This document shows positions 12,915 through 20,615 of a stretch of 21,288 bases of DNA, piece after piece. Source of the DNA: a virus; the IMG/VR virus record IMGVR_UViG_3300040946_000233, positions 1 through 21,288 of that record. The stretch is one strand, 5' to 3'. Within the stretch, counting starts at the first letter, position 1. Every line of letters starts with the position of its first letter. The translations under genes and the position numbers were made by a program. A model generated the notes under the pieces. That model was not told the origin of the DNA. It saw only the letters and a program-made list of their open reading frames with translations, and ran no database searches.

Positions 12915-13490
12915 ATGGATCAAACCGCCGTTGCTGGTGTTTCCTTTGGGGCGCAAGCTCGCGGCGGCATGCCGCTGGGCGTCCGCGTGGCTAACTTCTA
13001 CGAGGTGTGCTGTTACGCGCACAAGGGCGGCCCGCTGCTGTGGCGGGAGCACATCAAGAACCTGACGGTTACCCAGGGTCTCAATGACATCCTGACGAAG
13101 TATTTCACCGGCTCCAGCTACACGGCGGCCTGGTACGTCGGCCTTATCAACAATGCGAGTTTCACAGCACTCGCGGCCGGCGACACTTCCCAGCAGATCA
13201 ACGGCTCGAATGGGTGGATCGAGGACACCGCTTACTCGGCGGGCGTCCGGCAGACGCTAACCCTCGGCTCGGCTTCGGCTGGCTCTATCTCCAACACCGC
13301 AAGTCCAGCGAGCTTCACCATGAATGCGAGCGGCACACTCAACGGAGCATTCATTGCCACGACATCGACGCAGGGTGCCGGCGCCGGCGGGACGGTGCTT
13401 TACGGCGAAGCCTCCTTCTCTTCGACGCAGGCGTACGCCAGCGGCAACGTGATTACCGTGACCGTGACGCTGACGATGGTAAGCACGTAG
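12915..13490 (+). CDS. Phage virion protein of the YFTGSSYTAAWYVGL type (191 aa)
   Basis: ATG at 12915 is used, since a TTG at 12897 would lie upstream of the TATAAT box. The sequence follows a pattern shared by many tailed-phage structural proteins: KNLTVTQGLNDILTKYF, TGSSYTAAWYVGLIN, a Trp-containing IEDTAYSAGVRQTLTLGSA, then SFTMNASGTLNGAFIATT and a final VITVTVTLTMV strand. It is beta-rich, probably part of the tail or head surface. The exact role in the particle is unknown to me. The next gene starts four bases after the stop and is another common virion protein. Confidence 0.65.
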   Translation: MDQTAVAGVSFGAQARGGMPLGVRVANFYEVCCYAHKGGPLLWREHIKNLTVTQGLNDILTKYFTGSSYTAAWYVGLINNASFTALAAGDTSQQINGSNGWIEDTAYSAGVRQTLTLGSASAGSISNTASPASFTMNASGTLNGAFIATTSTQGAGAGGTVLYGEASFSSTQAYASGNVITVTVTLTMVST

Positions 13491-13494
13491 AGCG

Positions 13495-13968
13495 ATGGGT
13501 AATCTAAACGAGCAATTCGGGTCGAGCGGGCAGTCGATCACCTGCACGTTTACGTCACTGACGACCGGCAGCGCGCGGCAATCGACGGCGGTCGATAACA
13601 GCACGAATCTATTCTTCGATGCGCTCGTCTCGGTAAAGGTCAAGACGGGAGCATCAAGCACCCTAGCCACGGGATATGTCAGCGTTTACGCTTACGCGAC
13701 AGTGGACGGTGGAACAACATACACCGAAAGCGCAACTGGCTCCGACGCCGCGATCACGCTGACGGTTCCTACCAATCTGAAGTTGATTGGCAGTATTAAC
13801 GCAGTGGCCAATGCGACCACCTACAATGGCGGCCCTTTCTCCGTCGCGGCGGCCTTTGGTGGAATCCTTCCCCAGAAGTGGGGAATCGTCATAGTGAACA
13901 ACACGGGCGGAACGCTAGATGCTTCCGTCGGCGCGGCTGAGTACCAAGGCGTCTACGGAGAGTACTAG
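13495..13968 (+). CDS. Phage virion protein (157 aa)
   Basis: This is a beta-rich protein with the recurrent phage pattern SARQSTAVDNSTNLFFDALV, a strand GYVSVYAYATVDGGTTYTES, SDAAITLTVPTNLKLIGSIN and the ending WGIVIVNNTGGTLDASVGAA followed by EYQGVYG. Proteins of this type sit beside the preceding family in many phages, so the two probably act together in the tail or capsid surface. No signal peptide or cysteine pair is present. The stop TAG touches the ATG of the large tail gene. Confidence 0.6.
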   Translation: MGNLNEQFGSSGQSITCTFTSLTTGSARQSTAVDNSTNLFFDALVSVKVKTGASSTLATGYVSVYAYATVDGGTTYTESATGSDAAITLTVPTNLKLIGSINAVANATTYNGGPFSVAAAFGGILPQKWGIVIVNNTGGTLDASVGAAEYQGVYGEY

Positions 13969-16900
13969 ATGCTTCCGGTGCGCCGGGCGAGCATCATCAA
14001 GCCGACGCTCGGCGAGACGCTCAATTACGGCCACCCACTCTTAGCCGGACTCGCGGGCTGCTGGCCGTTCAACGAGGCTGGCCCGAATGGCGGATCCGGT
14101 GGCGGCGTAAGCACGTATCAGGCGTACGGTGCGCGGTCACTCATTAATCCAAACGACCTCCTTGCCGCATACAGCATCAACGCTGGATGTCTCTGGCAAG
14201 CTGGCCCGCAACCCGTCGGCATGACGTTTGGTCCGAACGGTAACGGCGGTCAAACCGCCTGCGGGAACGTTCTCAAGACCCCTTCAGCACCACTCGTTTC
14301 GACGTCTGCGATCACGGTATTCTGGTTCGGCTTCGTGATGTCAGCGAATGCATCTGCGGGTGGATTCCCGCCACTGGCCGGGTGCACCTATAACGCCTTT
14401 GCTAACTCATCGCCCTACGTTTGCTACGGCGTCCACATCCACACGACGAATCAACTGTACTTTTTCGACAGCACGGGCGGCTCAAACAACGCCTACAGCG
14501 GTGGCGTGACCGTGACGGACGGAATCCCGTTCTCTGCTGCCTACAGCATCCAAAGCGGCATCCAGACCGGATACTATAACGGGCGCAAGGTAATCGGCGA
14601 GACGCATTCCGGCGCAATCAGCTATGGTGCAGCGCCTTACATCTACTCAAACGTGGATGCTGGCGGCTCCAATAGCACCGGCGCACAGACGAGTCTTATC
14701 CTGATCTGGAATCGCGTGCTGAGTGCGGCGGAGCACCAAATGCTCGCGGACAATCCCTGGTGCATGTTCACTCCACAGAATCGGGTCTTTGGATGGCATC
14801 CAGGTTCAAGTATTTTCAATGTCTCGGTGAGCATCGGTGCCAAGGGCGGCTTTTCCGCCTCGGAGGCACTGAGGGCGCCGTTAAGCGTTTCCATCGGCGG
14901 GGAAGCCGGATTTAGCACTGTCGCCGGCGGAAGGGATTCTGTATCGATCGGCGGAATCGCCGGTTACGGGGCATCCTGCAAACTCCTTCTGCCTGTGTCA
15001 GTTTCGATTGGCGCTAAGGGTGGCATAACTACCGCGACCACATACCCTCAGACGATTACGATTGGCGGCGAAGCCCACTTCGGCCTTACGGAACACCTCC
15101 ACGCGCCACTGGCAATTGCGCTTGGCACTACCGCCGGATTCAAGGCGTTCTCGAGTGGCTCCGTTCCCAGCACGTACCTGATCGTCTTCACCATCACCGA
15201 CCCCGGAGCCACATACACTTCGCCGCCGACGGTAACCGTGGTGGGCTCGAATTCGGTGACTTCGGCGGGCACCTTCACGGCGGTGCTCGGCGCTGCTGGC
15301 ACGGCGCAAGCTGGCCAAGTCATCGGGATTACGGTACAGAACACCGGCAACGCTGGAAGTTTGACGGGGCCCTTGACGGTAACTCTTTCCGGCGGCGGCG
15401 GATCTGGCGCAACGGCTACGGCATCGCTCCAGACTCAGCAGTCCCTGACAGCATCGCAACAGCAGCCCTTCCAGGTCCGCGCCGAGGGCTACGGTGTCCT
15501 CACCATCGAAACGCTGGTCGTAGCGGCGCAGGCCACGCTTCCGCTGAATCCTCCGCCCATCCGCCAGCCCGTCATCCAGCAGACGCCGCCGGGGGCTTCC
15601 GCTGGCACGAATGCCGCCGTCCCTCAACAGCAGCAGCCTGCAAGGGGCGAGACGCCAAATGTGCACTCGCGGCCATGGAATCAGTTCTTCGAGCAACTCT
15701 ACCAGAATGCGCTGAACCCGGCGCAACAAGTGCAGTTTCTCTGTCCATCGGTCGATGAGACCGACTCCGAATGGTACGCCCAAGGAACAGTAGACGGCTC
15801 AACTGATCCGGTGACGTTCAATGCGACGATGACGGGGCAATCGCGCTTCGGCATCGAAGCTCAAGTCATCCAGGGCGGCACGGGCTATTCCGGTGCAACG
15901 GTCCTTACGTTCTCCGGCACTGGCAATTCGGGCTTCGGCGCAGTCCTGACGCCGATCATCGAGATGGGCGCAATCGTCGGAATCACGGTTGTGTCGAGCG
16001 GCTACGGCTACGTGCCGCCCGTCTCACTGGTGGCGACGGACACGGGCGGGGGATCCGGGGCGCTGCTAGCGGCGGAGCTTGGGCGGCAATTCGGCATCGG
16101 CGACTACATTCTATGGAACGATCAAACCATCACCGCGGGCGTACGCTCTTATGAGATCGATCAAATTACAGCAATCGTTCCCATCGATGCGACGCATGCG
16201 ACCTTCACGCTCGCGCGGCGTGCGTCGGGAGCGCCGGCCGATCAAGCCCAGTACGGAAGCGCCTTCGTTGGCCACTCGAACGCCGCGTTCTACCGGCTCA
16301 TCAACAAGCTCTTCATCGCCAGCGCGAATCCAGCGCCGGGGCCCCAGGTTCTGAAGTTTCCCTGGGATAACATGACAGTGGCAGCGGTGACGGCGGCGCT
16401 TCCGCAAGAAGCGCCCATAACCGTGAATCTCTCCCCGACAGTCTACCTACCTGGAACCACCACTCTCGATCCTCGCGTGAACCCGCCGACTCCAGGGTTG
16501 AGGACGATGAACGGCGCGGCATACACGAATCTTGGCATACTTGGCGCGGTCTCCGTCGGCCAGACTTCGCAAGCGCGTGTCTCCGTCCAAGCTCACGAAT
16601 CGATCCGCACGGTATACGCGAAAGTGACCGTGGCTCCAACTGGCGCGACTCCGTTCAATGGCGATGCGAACGCCTGCATCGTGATCTACGTGTGTTACAT
16701 CTCGCCGGGTGGTGTGGTGGGACTGATTGACACGCTGGTGATCGATGCGACGGAGTTCAACAGTTACTCGGCGTCGAACGTGCCGGACGGGCGCCAGATG
16801 CCCTATCATGCGCTCTGGCCGTTCACCGCGCCGAACACCGATTGGCCGCCGAATCGTTTGCCGCAATGCGCCGGCGCTCTCACTGCAGGCGGGTTGCTCC

Positions 16901-17028
16901 AACTGCCGATCACGCCGAGCGGATCATCGACGGTGCTGTTCACACCTGATGGAGCGATCGACTTCATCGTCGCTCAGGTGGGAACCAGCACCGCCGGATC
17001 TAATTTGACCGTTTGCGTTCAAACCTGA
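13969..17028 (+). CDS. Large mosaic tail/receptor-binding protein (1019 aa)
   Basis: ATG follows the previous stop directly. Residues about 20-280 look like a LamG/concanavalin-type domain (GCWPFNEAG near the start, then SLILIWNRVLSAAEHQMLAD and NPWCMF), common in phage tail proteins that bind sugars. Residues about 285-395 hold six short repeats of 18-20 residues with core SIGGxAGF (Ile or Leu at 289, 309, 327, 347, 365, 385). Two segments of the TYTSPPTVT / GGGGSGATATA type follow at about 403-487 and 632-704, separated by a Gln/Pro-rich linker. The rest is beta-rich, with an Asp/Trp-rich C-terminal part. It may be a tail fibre or spike that determines host range. Confidence 0.65.
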   Translation: MLPVRRASIIKPTLGETLNYGHPLLAGLAGCWPFNEAGPNGGSGGGVSTYQAYGARSLINPNDLLAAYSINAGCLWQAGPQPVGMTFGPNGNGGQTACGNVLKTPSAPLVSTSAITVFWFGFVMSANASAGGFPPLAGCTYNAFANSSPYVCYGVHIHTTNQLYFFDSTGGSNNAYSGGVTVTDGIPFSAAYSIQSGIQTGYYNGRKVIGETHSGAISYGAAPYIYSNVDAGGSNSTGAQTSLILIWNRVLSAAEHQMLADNPWCMFTPQNRVFGWHPGSSIFNVSVSIGAKGGFSASEALRAPLSVSIGGEAGFSTVAGGRDSVSIGGIAGYGASCKLLLPVSVSIGAKGGITTATTYPQTITIGGEAHFGLTEHLHAPLAIALGTTAGFKAFSSGSVPSTYLIVFTITDPGATYTSPPTVTVVGSNSVTSAGTFTAVLGAAGTAQAGQVIGITVQNTGNAGSLTGPLTVTLSGGGGSGATATASLQTQQSLTASQQQPFQVRAEGYGVLTIETLVVAAQATLPLNPPPIRQPVIQQTPPGASAGTNAAVPQQQQPARGETPNVHSRPWNQFFEQLYQNALNPAQQVQFLCPSVDETDSEWYAQGTVDGSTDPVTFNATMTGQSRFGIEAQVIQGGTGYSGATVLTFSGTGNSGFGAVLTPIIEMGAIVGITVVSSGYGYVPPVSLVATDTGGGSGALLAAELGRQFGIGDYILWNDQTITAGVRSYEIDQITAIVPIDATHATFTLARRASGAPADQAQYGSAFVGHSNAAFYRLINKLFIASANPAPGPQVLKFPWDNMTVAAVTAALPQEAPITVNLSPTVYLPGTTTLDPRVNPPTPGLRTMNGAAYTNLGILGAVSVGQTSQARVSVQAHESIRTVYAKVTVAPTGATPFNGDANACIVIYVCYISPGGVVGLIDTLVIDATEFNSYSASNVPDGRQMPYHALWPFTAPNTDWPPNRLPQCAGALTAGGLLQLPITPSGSSTVLFTPDGAIDFIVAQVGTSTAGSNLTVCVQT

Positions 17029-17134
17029 GGCTGATTGTAGAGGGCAGCGTGGTAACCCTTCGTCAGGGGGATCAATTTCACCTCAACATCTTGCCCAACA
17101 ATCAAAGGAGAATCAATAGTACTCTTGATTGAAG
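17029..17134 (+). other. Gap between tail genes with a repeated ribosome-site module
   Basis: No convincing gene lies here. It holds the 16-base string atcaaaggagaatcaa (17101-17116), identical to that before the signal-peptide gene at 6493, including an AAAGGAG site. A 27-codon GTG frame (17049-17132) with an AGAGGG in front is possible but too short to support. Confidence 0.5.
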
Positions 17135-18205
17135 ATGCTACTCTTCTGTGACGGCTTCGGCCACTACAATCAGCTTCAACAGAAGTGGACCTTCGCCACC
17201 AACGCGAGCATTTCGAGCGCCTCGGCCCGCAGCGGGACGCAGGGATGCACCAACCAGGGGACTATCGCAAAGAGCACTCCTTACCGCTCGACATTCTTTA
17301 TCGGTTGCGCGATTCGACTCAACGTCGGCGGTTCCTATGGGGGTGTCATTTATGAGTTGGCGGCGCCGGTTCTCGGGGGTGGCAACCAGGTTCTTGTGAC
17401 GATCCAAGTCGAAGGCGATGCATCAATAGGGATCTACGCCGGTGGCAATTTGATCGGAAACACGGCCCTGCCCAACGTCGGCACGGCGCCGTTTTTTTTT
17501 AACGCTGGCGTTTTCTTTTACGTCGAGTTTGAGATCCAGCTTAGTGGCAGCATCACGGCCACCGTCTCGCTCAGGGTCAACAACAATCCATATTTGAGTG
17601 CTGTGAGCGGCAATACGGGGGTGAGCGCCTCGAGCTTGATCTGTCAAACGGCCGCTGCGGATTACCACCTCTGGGGGAACGCGCAGGTTAACGGATCGAC
17701 TTCTATCGCGGATATTTATATCAACGACGACGTGGCCGTCTCCGGCCAGCCCTTTGCGAACACTTATCGCGGAGACATCCAAGTTGGGCCGTACCTCGTG
17801 CCGCGAGCTGATGGGACAACTCAGTGGAGCGAATCAAGCGGCGCGCCGCCCTCGTACGTACTCGTGAACGAAGTTCCCCCAGACGGCGACACAACGTATG
17901 TTTACGATTATGCCACCCTTGACGAGGACAGCTTCCCTTTCTCAACAGTCGCTTCGCTAGTGGGCGAGATTCAAGCGGCGCACCTGTGCGTCTTCCAGCG
18001 CAAGGACAATGAGGGGTCCCGAGTCACACAACCGCTTTCGAATGGTTCGCCGATGCCTACAACGAGCCCTTATGGGAATCTTTCATTCCTCGCGGACAAC
18101 TACTACTACTACACGTATCCGATGGATGTCGATCCATCGACAAATGCGCCGTTCACCGTCACCAGCATCAATGCGTCGCAATTTGGGATCGCGATTTATT
18201 CATGA
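17135..18205 (+). CDS. Receptor-binding-like tail protein (356 aa)
   Basis: ATG at 17135 gives MLLFCDGFGHYNQLQQKWTF, a start pattern seen in phage tail proteins. A TTG at 17129 would add two residues. The first 220 residues are a beta-sandwich-like part, with VTIQVEGDASIGIYAGG strands and a DIYINDD site resembling calcium-coordinating loops of lectin folds. The C-terminal part carries YLVPRADGTTQWSESSG, then VNEVPPDGDTTYVYDYAT and PFTVTSINASQFGI, a conserved pattern in phage tail-tip proteins. Codons 122-124 form a nine-T run. The stop overlaps the next ATG. Its role in binding the host is inference. Confidence 0.65.
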   Translation: MLLFCDGFGHYNQLQQKWTFATNASISSASARSGTQGCTNQGTIAKSTPYRSTFFIGCAIRLNVGGSYGGVIYELAAPVLGGGNQVLVTIQVEGDASIGIYAGGNLIGNTALPNVGTAPFFFNAGVFFYVEFEIQLSGSITATVSLRVNNNPYLSAVSGNTGVSASSLICQTAAADYHLWGNAQVNGSTSIADIYINDDVAVSGQPFANTYRGDIQVGPYLVPRADGTTQWSESSGAPPSYVLVNEVPPDGDTTYVYDYATLDEDSFPFSTVASLVGEIQAAHLCVFQRKDNEGSRVTQPLSNGSPMPTTSPYGNLSFLADNYYYYTYPMDVDPSTNAPFTVTSINASQFGIAIYS

Positions 18206-18285
18206 TACGAAAACTTCTGTATTTCGCTGCAATCGCCGCCTTTTTTGCATTTTTAATTTACGCGCTTTCGAAGGTCGCCTTATAG
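18202..18285 (+). CDS. Tiny single-span membrane peptide (27 aa)
   Basis: The ATG overlaps the preceding stop (ATGA), and the TAG is followed directly by the next ATG, so this frame exactly fills the gap. The product is MIRKLLYFAAIAAFFAFLIY followed by ALSKVAL: two basic residues, one 17-18-residue hydrophobic span, then a short tail with Lys. The AT-rich composition differs from its neighbours. It could be a holin-like or host-membrane peptide, but no lysis gene is visible nearby, so no function is assigned. Confidence 0.55.
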   Translation: MIRKLLYFAAIAAFFAFLIYALSKVAL

Positions 18286-19314
18286 ATGAGCGGCATTCTC
18301 TTTGACGATTTCTCTGCTTACCCCGTCGGTTCTACCGCACCGTTTGGACCATGGAAAGGCTCGGGAACCATTGGGGGTCCCCCTACCTTCGTTCCCCCGG
18401 GGGGTTCTGACATGACGTGGAATGGCCGCTATGTCAACGTTGGAGACATCTATGCATATGGAGGCAGCGGAATCAAGGCTGGTGTGGTTTATTGCGATTT
18501 CGCAATTGGCTTTGGCGAATTCCTGCCCGGCGGCGTCATTATGAGCGTCTCGCAAGGAAACCCCTTCGATTACATCCAGACCGCACGGTTCATTAATGTG
18601 CGCCTTGAAAAAGATTTCTCACTTTCGCTCCTCGGGCCGTCCGCTTTTATGATTGATCAAGAGAGCGGACTGCCTTGCAACACAGGTCTGCAGACGGGCC
18701 CCACGATGGATGCTCCCTTAAATCCTTCGCCATATTTCATGCCTGGCCTGCCCGGCAGCGTCGTTGGCGGTCCATGCTGGGCTTATTTTACCCTTGCATG
18801 GGAGTTGTCGCTGAGTCCGCTCAACACCATCGAAGCCGGCGCGACGTTGACTGTCAACTTTGGAGCTGGCGCTTGTGGAGGAAGCGTGGACACCGGAATT
18901 GCGGTGGACGATACTCCCCTCGGCTTGCTCGAGGCCAATATGTACGAACTCTACGGAGGCAACTCGATTGGCGGAAATTTCGCTAACTTCGCCGCCGCTA
19001 CGCAGGGTTCGCCCATCCCTAATCCAGTCGTGCCACCGGTCTATGTGAATGCGCGCGTCTCGCAGATGGCCGTGGAACTCATTACAGTGCCAAGCGGATC
19101 GGTCATCGACGGTAGCATCACAAATGCCCGTATGTCGCAAGCCGCAATTGAGCTCCTCACGTTGCCGTACGGGGACGGGATGAGCGGGAGTTTTACCAAT
19201 GCGCGAATGTCGCAGGCGGCAATTGAGCTATTGGCTGGCTATCCTCCGACGCCGACGGGTGGCGGGGTGATCCCGCAGTACATTAAGCGCCGCAATGAGT
19301 TCTCGAATTCCTGA
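18286..19314 (+). CDS. Tail protein with three C-terminal 25-residue repeats (342 aa)
   Basis: ATG follows the stop of the 27-residue peptide with no gap. The first 235 residues form a beta-rich domain with ILFDDFSAYPVGS near the start and ALTLTVNF-like strands, similar in style to lectin-like tail domains. Residues 255, 280 and 305 begin three repeats of NARxSQxAxELL spaced 25 residues apart, with Gly/Ser-rich linkers between. The NARMSQ.AIEL motif recurs in phage tail proteins, where it may form contacts to partners. The C terminus is Pro/Gly-rich. It is likely a tail or receptor-binding component. Confidence 0.6.
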   Translation: MSGILFDDFSAYPVGSTAPFGPWKGSGTIGGPPTFVPPGGSDMTWNGRYVNVGDIYAYGGSGIKAGVVYCDFAIGFGEFLPGGVIMSVSQGNPFDYIQTARFINVRLEKDFSLSLLGPSAFMIDQESGLPCNTGLQTGPTMDAPLNPSPYFMPGLPGSVVGGPCWAYFTLAWELSLSPLNTIEAGATLTVNFGAGACGGSVDTGIAVDDTPLGLLEANMYELYGGNSIGGNFANFAAATQGSPIPNPVVPPVYVNARVSQMAVELITVPSGSVIDGSITNARMSQAAIELLTLPYGDGMSGSFTNARMSQAAIELLAGYPPTPTGGGVIPQYIKRRNEFSNS

Positions 19315-19320
19315 TATACT
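19315..19320 (+). promoter_or_regulatory. TATACT box (leaderless-type, extended -10)
   Basis: TATACT, preceded by TGA (TGn extension), ends six bases before the ATG at 19327. No Shine-Dalgarno sequence is present. Confidence 0.5.
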
Positions 19321-19326
19321 TCGCCC

Positions 19327-20388
19327 ATGAACCCGATCTCCGCGATTGGCTCTCTTGTGGGCGGCCTCATCGGCGGGAATTCGGCCCGCAACGCCGGGAA
19401 CACGCTCTTAAAGGCAGGTAGCGCCGCATCGACCGCTGTCGGCACCGCGGGCAACCAAGCGGCGCAGGCAACGAATAACGCGACCACCACGGGCGTCACA
19501 GGGATTAACAATGCCACGACGGCAGGCCAGAGTGATATCAACAATGCCGTAACGAGCGGAACGGCGGGCGTGAATGCCGGGACGCTTGCGGCAAACTCGA
19601 CCCTCGCTAATGCCCAGAATCAGCAGACGGGCGCGTTGAATCCCTACCTGAGTACTGGACAGACCGGCACGGCAAACGAGCAGGCGCTCCTCCAGCAAGG
19701 CTTCCAGGACCCTACAGCCGCTCAGGCCGCGGCGACGCCAGGCGAACAGTTCCAGATGCAGCAGGGCGCGCAGCTCCTCCAGCAGCAGGCGGCCGCCGAA
19801 GGCGGTGTGGATACCGGCGGGGAACTCGAAGCGCTGACGCAGTACGGGCAGGGCGTCGCCAGCACGTATTATCAGAACGCCGTGAACAATGCGGCTCAGG
19901 CGTACGGGATCAACCTGAACGCCGCCCAGACGGCGGCGGGGCAGGGCTTGACCGCGACGGCGCAGAACAACCAGGTCATTCAGAATTCGACCAACCAGCA
20001 GGCGAACAACACTTCGCAGGCGGCCTACTACGGTTCGAACCTCGGATACCAGGGCGCATCGCAGAATGCGGCACTGGGTCTTCAGGGCGCGACGACGGCC
20101 GGCCAGTTGGGCCTCTCGGGCTCAGAGACGGCGGGCAATCAGAACCTTCAGGGCACTGAGGCGGCGTCCCAATTCTATACGCAGGGCGCCGGCGGATACG
20201 CGGCGGGGCAACTCGCGCAGGGCAACGCGTACCAGAACGCCATCGGCGATCTCGCGAACAGCTTTAGCCCGTTCTCGGCGTTCGGCGGGGCGAGTGGAAG
20301 CGCGGGCATGAATACCTTCAACGCCTTGAATAGCCCAAGTTACTACGTCGGACCCGCTGGCAGTCCGGCGGCGCAGGGGTACTACTGA
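19327..20388 (+). CDS. P22 gp7/gp20-like DNA ejection protein (353 aa)
   Basis: P22-type phages eject a few proteins that help DNA cross the cell envelope. This one is Ala/Gln/Gly/Asn-rich. It starts with a glycine-zipper segment (IGSLVGGLIGG, residues 7-17) that could insert in a membrane, then many Ala/Thr/Asn repeats of the pattern GxNNATTAGQ. Residues about 141-182 match the podovirus ejection-protein pattern with FQMQQGAQLLQQQAAAEGG, then ELEALTQYGQGVASTYYQN. No ribosome site is seen, and a TATACT box lies six bases before ATG. The next gene starts within the stop codon (TGATG). Confidence 0.7.
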   Translation: MNPISAIGSLVGGLIGGNSARNAGNTLLKAGSAASTAVGTAGNQAAQATNNATTTGVTGINNATTAGQSDINNAVTSGTAGVNAGTLAANSTLANAQNQQTGALNPYLSTGQTGTANEQALLQQGFQDPTAAQAAATPGEQFQMQQGAQLLQQQAAAEGGVDTGGELEALTQYGQGVASTYYQNAVNNAAQAYGINLNAAQTAAGQGLTATAQNNQVIQNSTNQQANNTSQAAYYGSNLGYQGASQNAALGLQGATTAGQLGLSGSETAGNQNLQGTEAASQFYTQGAGGYAAGQLAQGNAYQNAIGDLANSFSPFSAFGGASGSAGMNTFNALNSPSYYVGPAGSPAAQGYY

Positions 20389-20606
20389 TGCGGGCTGATC
20401 TCTTCGAAGACTCGACCCTCGGTGCGCCGACGCCGCAACCGAAGGCACCGCATGATTTTAGGCTTCGCACCATCGTTGCGCAACGTGATGAGAACGGAGA
20501 CAGATTCAATCGGCTGCGCGGTTATTTCTGCATCAAGTGCGGCGTGAGACAAAATGAATCTGAATTCTGCACGAATCTGAATTCTGCACCGGGAAGCGGG
20601 CGGTAG
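20388..20606 (+). CDS. Small CxxC protein with a duplicated, frameshifted C terminus (72 aa)
   Basis: ATG overlaps the preceding stop (TGATG). The product is a hydrophilic protein whose C-terminal part contains RGYFCIKCGVRQNESEFC, a single CxxC plus a third Cys, perhaps half a zinc site. Bases 20556-20589 are an exact 17-bp tandem duplication. Because 17 is not a multiple of three, it changes the frame: with one unit, the last codons would read GKRAVE and a TAA just before the next gene. Function is not recognised. The gene lies between two ejection protein genes. Confidence 0.5.
   Translation: MRADLFEDSTLGAPTPQPKAPHDFRLRTIVAQRDENGDRFNRLRGYFCIKCGVRQNESEFCTNLNSAPGSGR
20556..20589 (+). repeat. 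Exact 17-bp tandem duplication
   Basis: The unit gaatctgaattctgcac occurs twice with no spacer, at 20556-20572 and 20573-20589, and includes the EcoRI-like gaattc. It lies in the 3' part of the 72-residue gene and shifts its frame. Confidence 0.9.
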
Positions 20607-20609
20607 AAT
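20604..20609 (+). promoter_or_regulatory. TAGAAT box (leaderless-type -10)
   Basis: TAGAAT ends six bases before the ATG at 20616, without Shine-Dalgarno sequence. Its TAG is also the stop of the preceding gene, so part of the match is forced. The CxxC-gene duplication slightly upstream does not alter it. Confidence 0.3.
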
Positions 20610-20615
20610 AAACCC

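Noticed and set aside
14998-15783. 261-codon minus-strand frame opposite the large tail gene
   Set aside because: Arg-rich shadow in a region where the + frame has clear repeats.
13969-17028. The SIGG repeats as a DNA-level tandem repeat
   Set aside because: The repeat is seen in protein sequence, but the codons differ widely between copies, so it is an old protein repeat rather than a recent DNA expansion.
17049-17132. 27-codon GTG frame before the receptor-binding-like gene
   Set aside because: Too short, and only a weak ribosome site. Described within the gap instead of being listed as a gene.
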